Position numbers and translations under genes: made by a program. The notes under the pieces are model-generated. The model saw only the letters and a program-made list of their open reading frames with translations. It had not been told where the DNA came from and did no database searches. Below, piece after piece: positions 1-8,943 of a DNA stretch of 64,000 bases. Numbering within the stretch: the stretch's first letter is position 1; each line of letters begins with the position of its first letter. Source of the DNA: an uncultured Lachnospiraceae bacterium (GTDB lineage: Bacteria; Bacillota; Clostridia; Lachnospirales; Lachnospiraceae); assembly GCA_910584685.1 (NCBI GenBank), contig CAJUAO010000011.1, positions 1-64,000 of the forward strand, written 5' to 3'.

Positions 1-153
1 TCAGACAGACGCTCTACGCTAAGAAGCTGACGGTATTTCGTTGATGAATTTCTAATCATATTCCTCAATGCTTTAAAAAATTATATTTAGCTGCCTGCCT
101 CCCCTTAAGTCCTCCCCATTCCGCCTCCTAGAGCCTTTTAATGGGACATACCC
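1..153. repeat. Foldback element copy A, truncated by the window edge
   Basis: The window opens inside the central loop of a palindromic element that is complete at 53262-53585. The visible part matches the loop and right half of that copy, ending in the same terminal sequence, AATGGGACATACCC. The left half lies outside the window, so self-complementarity cannot be tested here. No coding capacity is seen. Confidence 0.75.
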
Positions 154-334
154 TCATTTATATGGTGTTAGTGGAAGAAAACTTGAGTTTATTTTACTGC
201 CTTAAAAATATAGTAGTTAGAGAGTAGATATGACATCTGCATTTGTTTTGTATAAGGTATATGACAAATATCAGATGATGGAAATCAGATTGAGTATGGT
301 TATTTTTCTTATGAGAAATTTGTAAGATACAGAT

Positions 335-543
335 ATACAAATATAGTGTGTATCAGCAAATAAGCTTATATCTTTATATTCATTCTTGCATACACATTAT
401 AGAAAATAATAGAATAAATATATTTGACTTTCCCCATTTTTTATGTCTGATATATGCAAATTCACATAAATACGAAGCGAATAGGTAATTGTAAATTGTG
501 ATTGAGCCGTTTATGTAAAACATTGATTTTATGCGGCTTTTAA
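335..543. repeat. AT-rich conserved segment, copy 1
   Basis: This non-coding stretch has long identical blocks in common with 53650-53856, for example TATCAGCAAATAAGCTTATA and GAATAGGTAATTGT, in the same order and orientation. Both copies lie just downstream of a foldback element. No supported ORF or known RNA family was recognised. The remaining DNA from 154 to 672 is AT-rich and I see nothing else in it. Confidence 0.55.
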
Positions 544-672
544 AGGTATAAATAGAAAAATGGGAAAACTCAAAAAATGTATTACCGTACCCCATAAGCT
601 TAAATTATTTATACGGATTAATATATCAAAAGCATAAATATCAAATTAAAAGATGTAACTTTCTCTCAATGA

Positions 673-974
673 GGGGCTTAAGAAAAAAGGGAGCTTGGGG
701 CGGCAGGGCAGCTTGGGAAGGGAGTTATATATTTTTTTAAAGCATTGAGAAAAGGGTTAGAAATTCATCAAGGAAATACCGTCAGCTTCTTAGCGTAGAG
801 CGTCTGTTTGAGCAGGGGGCTTGCTTTTCAGCCCCTTGCGAGTTACGCTCGCAGCTTAGAAGGTGGCGGTATTACATTGATAGAATTTCTTCCTCTTTTC
901 GAAGCTTTAAAGAAATATATAACTTCATGCCTATGCTGCCCTGCCGCCCCAAGCTCCCTTTATTCTTAAGCCCC
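673..974. repeat. Foldback (long palindromic) element copy C
   Basis: A roughly 300-bp inverted repeat. The outer arms begin GGGGCTTAAG and end CTTAAGCCCC and pair over about 70 bases, with internal mismatches. The centre holds short hairpins (AGGGGCTGAAAAGC-type and GCGAGTTACGCTCGC). The central core is the reverse complement of the core in the copies at 1-153 and 53262-53585, but the outer arms differ between copies. Mobile miniature element or structured RNA are both possible. Confidence 0.75.
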
Positions 975-1074
975 GGGCTTCATGTGAAGAAATTTCTTTA
1001 TTCAAACGTACAAATTAACATTTAACAATATGCCCATGCACAATCTCATTTACCACTCTCTTAAACAATCTCAC

Positions 1075-1122
1075 ATTCTATTAATGCAAAATTCTATTAA
1101 TGCAAAATTTTGTTAATGCAAA
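1075..1122. repeat. Short tandem repeat, three 16-bp units
   Basis: Three consecutive 16-bp units, ATTCTATTAATGCAAA twice and ATTTTGTTAATGCAAA once, run into the last codons of the penicillin-binding protein gene. This may have altered the extreme C-terminus of that protein. Confidence 0.8.
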
Positions 1123-3668
1123 ATACAAGAACTGTTTTCAAGTCCCGCCGGAATCTCATACGGCGTATCAGCCGTAGTACCGTCATGTCCTAAAAATCTG
1201 TATCTGTATACAACCTTTTTCTTGCTTGCCTCAGGACATTTATCAGTGGCAAGACTTCCGGAATCACTGCATATAGTATATTCAACATGGCATTTGCAGT
1301 TTTCCGTAGGTACGGTTCCCTTTGCAAAATATTCGGTAATAATCTTGCTTCCCTCAGGGTCCTTGTCGCAAAGACCGTCTACTGCCAAATATCCGCATTT
1401 TGAGCATATTTTTTCTGTAACAACTGAATCAGGCTGCGTTGGCTCAGAATAGCCATAGCCCTTTTCTGTGTGTATTCTTGACATGATTTTACTCCAAAGT
1501 CTTGAGTGATAGCCTTCATTTCCGGTGTATTTTCCGATATCGGCATTTTCGTCAAAGCCGGTCCAGATACCTGCGGTAAGATAATCAGAATATCCCACAA
1601 ACCAAAGGTCATAGCTGTTTGTGGTAGTACCAGTCTTACCGGCAATATACTGACCGCTTATATTTGCGCCGCCTCCTGTACCGATTACGCTGTTTGTCAC
1701 AACGTCATGCATGGCGTTTGTAAGGAGCCATGCCGTTGAGTCCTTTATTACACGTCTGCCTTCAGGCTCCCTCTCCAATATTACACGTCCGTTATAATCG
1801 GTTATTTTTGTATAATAAATAGGCTTGTTATATATGCCGCCGTTAGCTATGGCAGCGTATGCGTTTGTAATTTCCAGATTATATATACCGTCAGTAATGC
1901 CTCCCAGTGCGATAGCCTGATTTGCGTCAGAGAGAATAGAGCCGTCTGCAAGCTCCCTTGCGCTTACAAGGGATGTAATTCCAAGAGTCTGCAGATATTC
2001 CATTGATACGTCAGGACTTACGGAGGTAACAGTTTTAACGGCTATAATATTTGCAGAGCGCGTTATGGCGTAACGAATGTTTTGTAAGCCCGCGTAGCCT
2101 GTTCTCCACCAGTTATTTACCGCCCTGCCGTTGGCATAGTTAAATGGAGCGTCGTCATATACCGTGGCGAGAGTCTGTCCGTTTTCAAGGGCAGGAAGAA
2201 ATGATGCAAGAACCTTAAAGCAGGAGCCTGGCTGCCTTGCTGAGCTAGTAGCCCTGTTAAGGGAAAGACTTGTTTCCTTTTCTCCACGGCCGCCAACAAG
2301 GGCAAGCACCTTGCCTGTACGCTGGTCTATAACAGTAAAGGATGCCTGAGGCTGAAGGGAAAATAATACATTTTCTCCTAAAATCTCATCACCCTCCTTA
2401 AGGTATGCGGCCTTATATTCATCTATACAAGCCTGAGCCTCCTCCTTTGATTTAAATATAATCTTAAAGTTAGCTTCCCCTAAAAGCGTTTTGTGATAAT
2501 AGTTTATATTAACATTTGAAAAATTTTCTATGGTGCCGTCGGCATGCTTTACAGACCATCTCCAGTCAAATGAGTAGTAAACGTTTGCAGGATAATTTGC
2601 GGGGTTTGACATCTCCTCGTCACAAATTCTCTGTACGGAAGAATCCTGTGTGGAATAAATGCTTAAGCCTCCGCTGTAAAGAGCATTTGCAGCCTGAGTT
2701 GAGGAATAGCCTTTTTCATCCATAAGGTCCTGAATAACCTGGTCAATAAGCTCATCAACAAAATACGAATATGGGTCAGAGTCAGCCTTCTGAGAGCTGA
2801 TAAGCTGTATGCGGGAATAAACGTCGTCATTTATTGCTTCGTCATATTCCTCCTGGGTAATGTGACCGAAATCACGCATATTGTCAAGGGCAGTCTTGCG
2901 CCGCTTTGCGTTGTTCTCAGGATTATATATAGGATTGTAATATTTTGTCGGATTTTGTGTGATGGCAGCAATAACGGCGCTTTCTGAAATGGTAAGCTCA
3001 GATACATCCTTGTTGAAATAGCGTAAAGCTGCTGCCTGAACGCCATAGCAGTCGCTGCCTAAGTAAATGGTATTAAGGTAATTTTCAAGTATAATAGGCT
3101 TGGACGTGGTTTTTTCAAGCTCAAGGGCAAGATACTGCTCCTGTATCTTACGCTTTATAAGAGCGCCCATATTGCTTTCACGTCCGCCGCTTTCAAACAC
3201 GTTATTTTTTAAAAGCTGCTGGGTAAGGGTGCTTGCGCCCTGCTTGGAGCCTTGAAGAAACTCAAAGCCTGCGCGGATAATACCCTTTATATCTATACCG
3301 TTGTGTTCAAAAAAACGTTCGTCCTCAAGGTCTATAAAAGCGTATTGAAGATGCTTGGGTATCTGCTCTATAGATACGGGTATTCTGTTTGAGCCGATTG
3401 CCGCAAGCTTTTCTATTTCGTTTCCGTCGGAGTCATATACTATGGTAGAGTATCCTGCGGGAGCTATGCTTAAATCATTTACATCAGGAGCGCCGTCTAT
3501 AATACTCTTAGCCATGCCAAGAGCCAGAAATCCACCGGCTACGCAAACAAGGATTATGGAAAATATAAATACCCTGAATATATTGACCATAAGCTTTGTC
3601 GATAGTTTCCGCGGCGTAGAAACAAGGGATTTATGTTTCTTTTCCACACTTTCTTTACTAAAATTCAT
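1113..3668 (-). CDS. ponA: Class A penicillin-binding protein (PBP1A type)
   Basis: Bifunctional peptidoglycan synthase of 851 residues that polymerises lipid II glycan chains and cross-links them at the outer face of the membrane. One membrane anchor is visible at about residues 28-52. The GT51 glycosyltransferase domain has the catalytic Glu115 in EDERFFEHNG and the QGASTLTQQ motif near 143-151. The transpeptidase domain shows SCFK at 482-485 (nucleophile Ser482), SAN at 538-540 and KTG at 678-680, so both active sites look intact. Two Cys-containing segments (CSKCGYLAVDGLC and ICSDSGSLATDKC) lie in the C-terminal tail, as often in clostridial PBPs. An AAGGAAGG ribosome site precedes the ATG. 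It is transcribed convergently with repeat DNA and divergently from the YigZ-family gene. Confidence 0.95.
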   Translation of the reverse strand: MNFSKESVEKKHKSLVSTPRKLSTKLMVNIFRVFIFSIILVCVAGGFLALGMAKSIIDGAPDVNDLSIAPAGYSTIVYDSDGNEIEKLAAIGSNRIPVSIEQIPKHLQYAFIDLEDERFFEHNGIDIKGIIRAGFEFLQGSKQGASTLTQQLLKNNVFESGGRESNMGALIKRKIQEQYLALELEKTTSKPIILENYLNTIYLGSDCYGVQAAALRYFNKDVSELTISESAVIAAITQNPTKYYNPIYNPENNAKRRKTALDNMRDFGHITQEEYDEAINDDVYSRIQLISSQKADSDPYSYFVDELIDQVIQDLMDEKGYSSTQAANALYSGGLSIYSTQDSSVQRICDEEMSNPANYPANVYYSFDWRWSVKHADGTIENFSNVNINYYHKTLLGEANFKIIFKSKEEAQACIDEYKAAYLKEGDEILGENVLFSLQPQASFTVIDQRTGKVLALVGGRGEKETSLSLNRATSSARQPGSCFKVLASFLPALENGQTLATVYDDAPFNYANGRAVNNWWRTGYAGLQNIRYAITRSANIIAVKTVTSVSPDVSMEYLQTLGITSLVSARELADGSILSDANQAIALGGITDGIYNLEITNAYAAIANGGIYNKPIYYTKITDYNGRVILEREPEGRRVIKDSTAWLLTNAMHDVVTNSVIGTGGGANISGQYIAGKTGTTTNSYDLWFVGYSDYLTAGIWTGFDENADIGKYTGNEGYHSRLWSKIMSRIHTEKGYGYSEPTQPDSVVTEKICSKCGYLAVDGLCDKDPEGSKIITEYFAKGTVPTENCKCHVEYTICSDSGSLATDKCPEASKKKVVYRYRFLGHDGTTADTPYEIPAGLENSSCILH

Positions 3669-3866
3669 AATCTATTGTCCTTCCTTATATTTTAAAGTAT
3701 AAGTGAAAATGTTCACCTGCTCGGAATATAATATATATTTCCGGATTATTATACCAAAAAAAGTCAGTAAAAAAAAGCTATAAGTTGAAATAAATGTTTT
3801 TAAAATTATTAACAAATAATTTAATGATATTCCATTATTGAAGAAATTATTGTATACTATGCTTGT

Positions 3867-3910
3867 CCGGCAAAATGGCAGGTAAATCCTGCAGTAGGGA
3901 CGATTGCCGG
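3867..3910 (+). other. Nested hairpin leader upstream of the YigZ-family gene
   Basis: Outer stem CCGGCAA (3867-3873) pairs with TTGCCGG (3904-3910) and encloses an inner hairpin GCAGG/CCTGC (3878-3892) and the unpaired AGTAGGGACGA. A TATACT -10-like box lies just upstream (about 3853). It sits 34 nt before the start codon. The compact shape suggests a regulatory leader, but I cannot assign it to a riboswitch class. Confidence 0.4.
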
Positions 3911-3943
3911 TAATATATGAATAATGATGGAAAAGAGGATAAT

Positions 3944-4588
3944 ATGTCAGAGAGCTATAAAATAGTGTATGAGGGCGGTATAGGTGAAATAGAGGAGAAA
4001 AAATCCAGGTTTACAGCCTATGTATGTCCGGTGGAATCTGAGGAGGAGGCGTCCGCCTTTATAGAAAAAATTAAAAAAATGAACTGGAATGCCACACATA
4101 ACTGCTCTGCGGCAGTAATAGGAATAAATAATGAATTCAGCCGCTGCAATGACGACGGAGAGCCGGGGGGAACGGCGGGAAAGCCTATGCTTGAGGTGCT
4201 TATCGGTGAGCAGGTCCATAACGTGGCGGTAGTAGTTACCAGATATTTCGGGGGAACTCTTTTAGGAACAGGAGGGCTGGTAAAAGCATATCAGCGGGCG
4301 GTTAAGGAGGGACTTGCAAAAAGCAAAATAGCAGAGAAGAGAGAGGGAGCAAGAATAACTGTAAATACAGATTATAACGGTATAGGAAAGCTTAAGTATA
4401 TATCAGACTCTATGGATATATTTATTATAAATACCGAGTACAGTGATTTGGTGACTATGAATGTAATGGCGCCTAAGGAAGCAGTAAAGGCTTTTGTGGA
4501 TAAGGTAACGGAGGCTACCGCAGGAAAGGCGGTTATACATGTAGGAGAAATAGAAACCTATGGAATAGTAAACGGCAGGCTTATATAA
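3944..4588 (+). CDS. YigZ/IMPACT family protein (UPF0029 + DUF1949)
   Basis: A 214-residue protein of the YigZ/IMPACT family, whose members have an RNase S5-domain-2-like fold and are linked to translation control; the bacterial role is not settled. The signature is clear: ATHNCSAAVIG followed by CNDDGEPGGTAGKP in the N-terminal UPF0029 domain, and a C-terminal ferredoxin-like DUF1949 domain from about residue 140. I prefer the ATG at 3944 because AAAGAGGA lies just upstream; an in-frame ATG 27 nt earlier has no good ribosome site. Single-gene transcription unit behind a structured leader. Confidence 0.9.
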   Translation: MSESYKIVYEGGIGEIEEKKSRFTAYVCPVESEEEASAFIEKIKKMNWNATHNCSAAVIGINNEFSRCNDDGEPGGTAGKPMLEVLIGEQVHNVAVVVTRYFGGTLLGTGGLVKAYQRAVKEGLAKSKIAEKREGARITVNTDYNGIGKLKYISDSMDIFIINTEYSDLVTMNVMAPKEAVKAFVDKVTEATAGKAVIHVGEIETYGIVNGRLI

Positions 4589-4599
4589 AGCCTGCCGTT
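4571..4599 (+). terminator. Strong hairpin at the end of the YigZ-family gene
   Basis: A 10-bp stem AACGGCAGGC/GCCTGCCGTT overlaps the stop codon. A T-run (CTTTTTTAC) follows only about 20 nt later, so it is an imperfect intrinsic terminator between two convergent genes. Confidence 0.45.
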
Positions 4600-4632
4600 A
4601 TAAGTATAAAAGCCCGCCGCTTTTTTACTTTT

Positions 4633-5565
4633 TTAGTTTCTGCGTCCATAGTAAAGGGGAGAGGTAAAAACCTTTTTTATTATAAGAGGATAGATACCTG
4701 TTACCCAGAAGGTTGCAAAAAAGTAAGGCAAAATATTTACAATAAGATTAGTTTCGGAAAGAAACATAAAAAGAAGCTCCTTTAAGCCAACATAAAAAGC
4801 AAAAAGACCAATCATCCCGAATATATATTTTAGTATCTGACCGCCGATGCCGATGCCTCTTTCATTAAAATTAACGCTTGTAATTTCAATATACCAGCCG
4901 AATATAAAGCCGATTATACATGAGCCTATCTTAAAGCAGTCAAGCCCCTTGTCTACGGGAACACCGCCTAAGACCATTTCAAGGGCGCCGGTTATAATAA
5001 GCGCCAGTCCTAAAAGCGTGACTAAGATAAGAATAATGTGGTAATGGCTGCTGTCAAGCCAGTAATTATTAAAAATATATGCCGTAACAGTTGTAATAAC
5101 CATGGTGATTGCAAAAGAGACTGCTACATCATATGGCGTGTGTACGCCAAGATACATTCTTGAGAAAATCACACATAAAATGGGAATAAACATAATTATG
5201 GAAAGCCCTATATTATATCTTCCAAGGTGTATTGAAAGGGAGCCGTATACAGAGGTCGCCGCCTGTGTATGACCGCTTGGGAAGGAATATCCGGTAGCAT
5301 GCTCTAACGCCTCCTCCACGGGCCTGAGGGAGGTATCTTTGATAAAAGGACGCGGAACCTGCGCTATTATTTTTATTGTATTAACCACAAAGCCTGATAT
5401 AAGGTATGCAAAGGCCATCTGATAGCCTAGCTTTTTGTTTATACACCAGTATACAAGACAAAGTATGGCGAAAATAACAATCTCTTCACCAAACTTAGTA
5501 AATATAAGATTTACGGCAGTAAAAATATCCACCCGGATACCCTCTAACAGTTTTAGTAACTCCAC
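4633..5565 (-). CDS. PAP2-family membrane phosphatase
   Basis: Integral membrane phosphatase of about 310 residues, likely acting on a lipid pyrophosphate or phosphatidate; the substrate is not shown. The PAP2 signature is present as KIIAQVPRPF, then SFPSGHTQAA, then SRMYLGVHTPYDV, supplying the three conserved active-site blocks including the catalytic His residues. Several hydrophobic helices follow in the C-terminal half, longer than a minimal PAP2 protein. The GTG start at 5565 is chosen because AAGGAGGAAGCC lies directly before it; an upstream in-frame ATG at 5619 lacks a ribosome site. It lies just downstream of typA on the same strand. Confidence 0.88.
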   Translation of the reverse strand: MELLKLLEGIRVDIFTAVNLIFTKFGEEIVIFAILCLVYWCINKKLGYQMAFAYLISGFVVNTIKIIAQVPRPFIKDTSLRPVEEALEHATGYSFPSGHTQAATSVYGSLSIHLGRYNIGLSIIMFIPILCVIFSRMYLGVHTPYDVAVSFAITMVITTVTAYIFNNYWLDSSHYHIILILVTLLGLALIITGALEMVLGGVPVDKGLDCFKIGSCIIGFIFGWYIEITSVNFNERGIGIGGQILKYIFGMIGLFAFYVGLKELLFMFLSETNLIVNILPYFFATFWVTGIYPLIIKKVFTSPLYYGRRN

Positions 5566-5643
5566 GGCTTCCTCCTTAAAAACAGTATATTTAAGCAAAA
5601 TATGCTTAACGCTTATCAAACGGTAAAAATAGCAGCATTTTTA

Positions 5644-7470
5644 TTAGCTGCGCTCAGCGCGCTTTCTCATGACAGGGTCCAGTATTTTTTTCCTTATTCT
5701 AAGACTCTTTGGCGTAATCTCCAGCAATTCATTTGTATCAATAAACTCAAGACACTGCTCAAGGCTTAAAATTCTTGGAGGAGTCAGCCTTAAAGCATCG
5801 TCAGAGCCAGAGGCACGTGTGTTTGTAAGTTGTTTTTTCTTGCAGACATTTACCTCTATATCATCAGTCTTGCCATTTTGACCAACAACCATACCTGAAT
5901 AAACCTTTTCACCGGGACCTATAAACAGTGTACCACGTTCCTGGGCATTAAACAAGCCATATGTTATAGCTTCTCCGGATTCATATGCAATAAGGGAGCC
6001 CTGCTTACGATACTGTATATCGCCCTTGTATGGGCCATAGCCGTCAAATATGGTATTCATAATGCCGTTGCCCTTAGTATCTGTCATAAATTCACCACGG
6101 TAGCCTATAAGACCACGTGCAGGTATGGAAAATTCAAGTCTTGTGTAGCTGCCTCCTGAGGAGGACATACTTTGCAGCTCACCCTTGCGGTTGCTCAGCT
6201 TTTCAATAACAGTGCCTGAAAATTCATCAGGAACGTCTACGTAGGCAATCTCCATCGGCTCAAGAAGCTTGCCGTTTTCATCGGTTTTATATAAAACCTC
6301 CGCCTTGCTTACGGCAAATTCATAGCCCTCCCGCCTCATATTTTCAATAAGAACGGAAAGATGAAGCTCGCCTCTTCCGGAAACCTTATAGGCCTCCGTA
6401 GTATCAGTTTCCTCAACACGAAGACTTACGTCGGTGTTAAGCTCCCTAAATAATCTGTCACGAAGATGTCTTGAGGTAACGTATTTACCCTCCAGACCTG
6501 CCAAAGGCGAATCATTTACTATAAAATTCATTGATATGGTAGGCTCTGAAATCTTTTGAAAAGGAATGGCAACAGGATTTTCAGGAGAGCAGATAGTATC
6601 GCCTATGTGAATGTCCGCTATTCCTGATATGGCAACAATAGAGCCGATGCCTGCGCTTTCTACCTCAACCTTATTCAAGCCGTCAAATTCGTAAAGCTTG
6701 CTTATTTTTACACGGTTTTTCATCTCAGGGTCATGGGCGTTTACAAGCACGCAGTCCTGATTCACCTTAAGAGTACCGTTGTCAATTTTTCCAACGCCGA
6801 TACGGCCTACATATTCGTTATAGTCAATGGTGCTTATAAGCACCTGTGTGTCTGCATCAGGGTCACCCTCCGGGGCAGGAATATAATCTATTATAGTTTC
6901 AAAGAGGGGAGTCATATCCTTAGGAGAATCACCTATCTCAAGAACTGCATGTCCAGCCTTTGCCGATGCAAATACAAACGGACAGTCAAGCTGCTCCTCA
7001 TTTGCATCAAGCTCAAGGAAAAGCTCTAAAACCTCGTCGATAACCTCGTTTGGTCTCGCCTCAGGTCTGTCAATTTTATTTACGCATACGATTACGGGAA
7101 GGTCAAGCTCAAGAGCCTTTCTGAGAACAAACTTTGTCTGGGGCATGGCGCCCTCAAATGCGTCTACCACAAGTATTACGCCGTTTACCATTTTAAGCAC
7201 CCGCTCTACCTCGCCGCCAAAGTCGGCATGTCCCGGAGTGTCGATAATATTTATTTTTGTATCCTTATAATAGACGGCAGTATTTTTTGAAAGTATGGTA
7301 ATACCACGCTCACGCTCTATATCGTTAGAATCCATTACACGCTCCAAAACCTCCTGATTGGCGCGGAATACGCCGCTTTGACGGAGAAGCTGGTCGACAA
7401 GTGTGGTTTTTCCATGGTCAACATGGGCTATAATTGCAATATTACGTATATCTTCTCTTTTTGTTTTCAT
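5644..7470 (-). CDS. typA: Translational GTPase TypA/BipA
   Basis: Ribosome-associated GTPase of 608 residues, the usual family length, implicated in large-subunit assembly and stress or cold adaptation. The N-terminal G domain shows AHVDHGKTTL (G1), the DTPGHADFGGEVERV segment (G3) and VNKID (G4). Domains II, III, V and the BipA C-terminal domain (ARGLIGYRGEFMTDTKG, then NTRASGSDDALRL) follow in order. AGAAAGAAGG precedes the ATG. The next gene on the same strand is the PAP2 phosphatase. Confidence 0.97.
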   Translation of the reverse strand: MKTKREDIRNIAIIAHVDHGKTTLVDQLLRQSGVFRANQEVLERVMDSNDIERERGITILSKNTAVYYKDTKINIIDTPGHADFGGEVERVLKMVNGVILVVDAFEGAMPQTKFVLRKALELDLPVIVCVNKIDRPEARPNEVIDEVLELFLELDANEEQLDCPFVFASAKAGHAVLEIGDSPKDMTPLFETIIDYIPAPEGDPDADTQVLISTIDYNEYVGRIGVGKIDNGTLKVNQDCVLVNAHDPEMKNRVKISKLYEFDGLNKVEVESAGIGSIVAISGIADIHIGDTICSPENPVAIPFQKISEPTISMNFIVNDSPLAGLEGKYVTSRHLRDRLFRELNTDVSLRVEETDTTEAYKVSGRGELHLSVLIENMRREGYEFAVSKAEVLYKTDENGKLLEPMEIAYVDVPDEFSGTVIEKLSNRKGELQSMSSSGGSYTRLEFSIPARGLIGYRGEFMTDTKGNGIMNTIFDGYGPYKGDIQYRKQGSLIAYESGEAITYGLFNAQERGTLFIGPGEKVYSGMVVGQNGKTDDIEVNVCKKKQLTNTRASGSDDALRLTPPRILSLEQCLEFIDTNELLEITPKSLRIRKKILDPVMRKRAERS

Positions 7471-7872
7471 AATAAAAATCCTTCTTTCTAAATAAATGTA
7501 CTTTAAAAAATGGATGTACTTTTAAAAAAATATACTTTTTTTAAAAAAGTACTTTATTTTTTTGGCACACTGTTATACAATATAGCATAAATATAATAAA
7601 ATACAAGAAAAATTTTTAATACATAAAATTTATATTTAAAGTATATTCAAAAGTTTATGTATTGCCTTAAACATTATCTATAAAAAAGTGTGTAAAAGTC
7701 AAAAGTATTGCCTGTAAAAACTGTCTTAGGCGAAAAATATTTTTTTTGGCGAAATTTCTTATTTTTTTAAATAAAAACTATAAAAAATAAAAATTATGTT
7801 CTAAATGCCATAAAGTGGGAATATAATAAACAGAGTGAAATAACACACTAATTTTGGAAGGGAGAAATACAA
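7471..7872. other. Long AT-rich intergenic region, no gene seen
   Basis: Divergent gap between typA and the SSB-like gene. It contains short repeated motifs around GTACTTT (7498-7556), which form imperfect inverted repeats. A TATAAT at 7822-7827 may be the -10 box of the downstream gene, though its -35 is weak. No supported ORF. Confidence 0.5.
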
Positions 7873-8532
7873 ATGGTAGATAAGGTTATTGAAAACAACA
7901 GAGTAAGCATAGTAGGAGAGGTAGTGTCTGATTTCAGGTATAGTCATCAGGTCTATGGTGAAGGCTTTTATATGGTGGATGTGGCAGTGAGCAGACTTAG
8001 TGATTTGACGGATGTAGTGCCTCTAATGGTTTCAGAAAGACTGGTAGATGTAACAGAGTGCTGTATAGGAAGACTTGTGGAAGTGTCAGGACAGTTCCGC
8101 TCTTATAACAGGCATGAGGAAAACAGAAATAAGCTTATATTGTCTGTATTTGTAAGGGAGTGGCAGTTTGTTGACATAAATCCTGAGGCAGGAAAAACAA
8201 ACCAGATTTACCTTGACGGATTTATATGCAAGGCTCCTATATACAGAAAGACGCCTCTGGGCAGGGAGATTGCAGACCTTTTGGTGGCGGTAAACAGACC
8301 GTATGGCAAGAGTGATTATATACCATGTATAGCATGGGGAAGAAATGCAAGATTTGCTTCTACATTTGAAGTAGGCGGAAAGATACAGATATGGGGCAGA
8401 GTACAGAGCAGGGATTATGTGAAGAAAATCAGCGAGGACGAGGTGGAGAAGCATGTAGCCTATGAGGTTTCCGTAAGCAAGCTTGAGGTTCACAGCCATG
8501 AACAGGATTACAGGGAGGATTACAGAGATTAG
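7873..8532 (+). CDS. Single-stranded DNA-binding-like protein with two OB folds
   Basis: A 219-residue protein that appears to contain two SSB-type OB domains. The first runs from about residue 8 to 105 (NRVSIVGEVVSDFRY, then RLVEVSGQFRSY). The second runs from about 113 to 205 (QIYLDGFICKAPIYRKTPLG, then IPCIAWGRNARFA, then KIQIWGRVQSRDY). Ordinary bacterial SSB has one OB fold and an acidic DDDIPF tail; this protein lacks that tail and ends in EDYRD. It is probably an accessory ssDNA-binding protein rather than the essential SSB. It stands alone behind its own promoter, with GGAAGGGAG before the ATG. Confidence 0.75.
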   Translation: MVDKVIENNRVSIVGEVVSDFRYSHQVYGEGFYMVDVAVSRLSDLTDVVPLMVSERLVDVTECCIGRLVEVSGQFRSYNRHEENRNKLILSVFVREWQFVDINPEAGKTNQIYLDGFICKAPIYRKTPLGREIADLLVAVNRPYGKSDYIPCIAWGRNARFASTFEVGGKIQIWGRVQSRDYVKKISEDEVEKHVAYEVSVSKLEVHSHEQDYREDYRD

Positions 8533-8559
8533 ATATAGGCGTTAGAAATAATATTATTA

Positions 8560-8588
8560 TTGACATTATTTTCTCATAGTGTTATATT
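8560..8588 (+). promoter_or_regulatory. Sigma-A promoter of dapA
   Basis: TTGACA at 8560-8565, a 17-nt spacer, and TATATT at 8583-8588. It lies directly upstream of the lysine riboswitch. Confidence 0.8.
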
Positions 8589-8604
8589 AAACCATAACAA
8601 CATA

Positions 8605-8790
8605 TTATTTTATAGAGGTCGCGTTTTTTATAAGTAGCTTTTTGGATGCAGGCAGGCAGAAGAAAAAAAGATGAAAGGAAAAAACGCCGAAAGATAAAGA
8701 ACGCCGGGCTTTATCTTGGGCATGTGATGAATAATCATATGACTGTCATCAGATTTTGTTCTGGTGGAGAGCTATAATTATTTCTTAATA
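8605..8790 (+). promoter_or_regulatory. Lysine riboswitch (L box) controlling dapA
   Basis: The conserved L-box blocks appear in order: AGAGGTCGCG near 8614, AAGTAGC, the GAAAGG...ACGCCGAA segment near 8676-8692, GAACGCCGGGC, CTTGGGCA, GACTGTCATCAG near 8741, and GTGGAGAGCTAT near 8764. Lysine binding should favour the downstream terminator at 8821-8847 and turn off diaminopimelate/lysine synthesis. Boundaries are approximate. Confidence 0.93.
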
Positions 8791-8820
8791 ATACATTATG
8801 TGTTTGTTTTGGGATATTAT

Positions 8821-8847
8821 GCCGGCAGTCATTATGCCGGCTTTTTT
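8821..8847 (+). terminator. Riboswitch-linked intrinsic terminator
   Basis: Stem GCCGGC (8821-8826) / GCCGGC (8836-8841) followed by TTTTTT. It lies between the lysine aptamer and the dapA ribosome site, so it is probably the expression platform. Confidence 0.85.
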
Positions 8848-8943
8848 GATGCACAGTCCATGCAGATGAAGCTGTTTATATATTCATCTGTTAAATATTA
8901 TCGTATAGTGTATAAGAAAATTTATGAAAGAGAGGATATTGTT

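Noticed and set aside
380..595. 71-codon frame within the repeat region
   Set aside because: It lies in the conserved AT-rich segment and is not preserved in the second copy.
1..1112. CRISPR array
   Set aside because: The repeats are long palindromes or short AT-rich tandem units, with no regular repeat-spacer pattern; none was seen elsewhere in the window.
8764..8943. N-terminal extension of dapA
   Set aside because: The frame is open but runs through the riboswitch end and terminator hairpin; the family start and ribosome site are at 8944.
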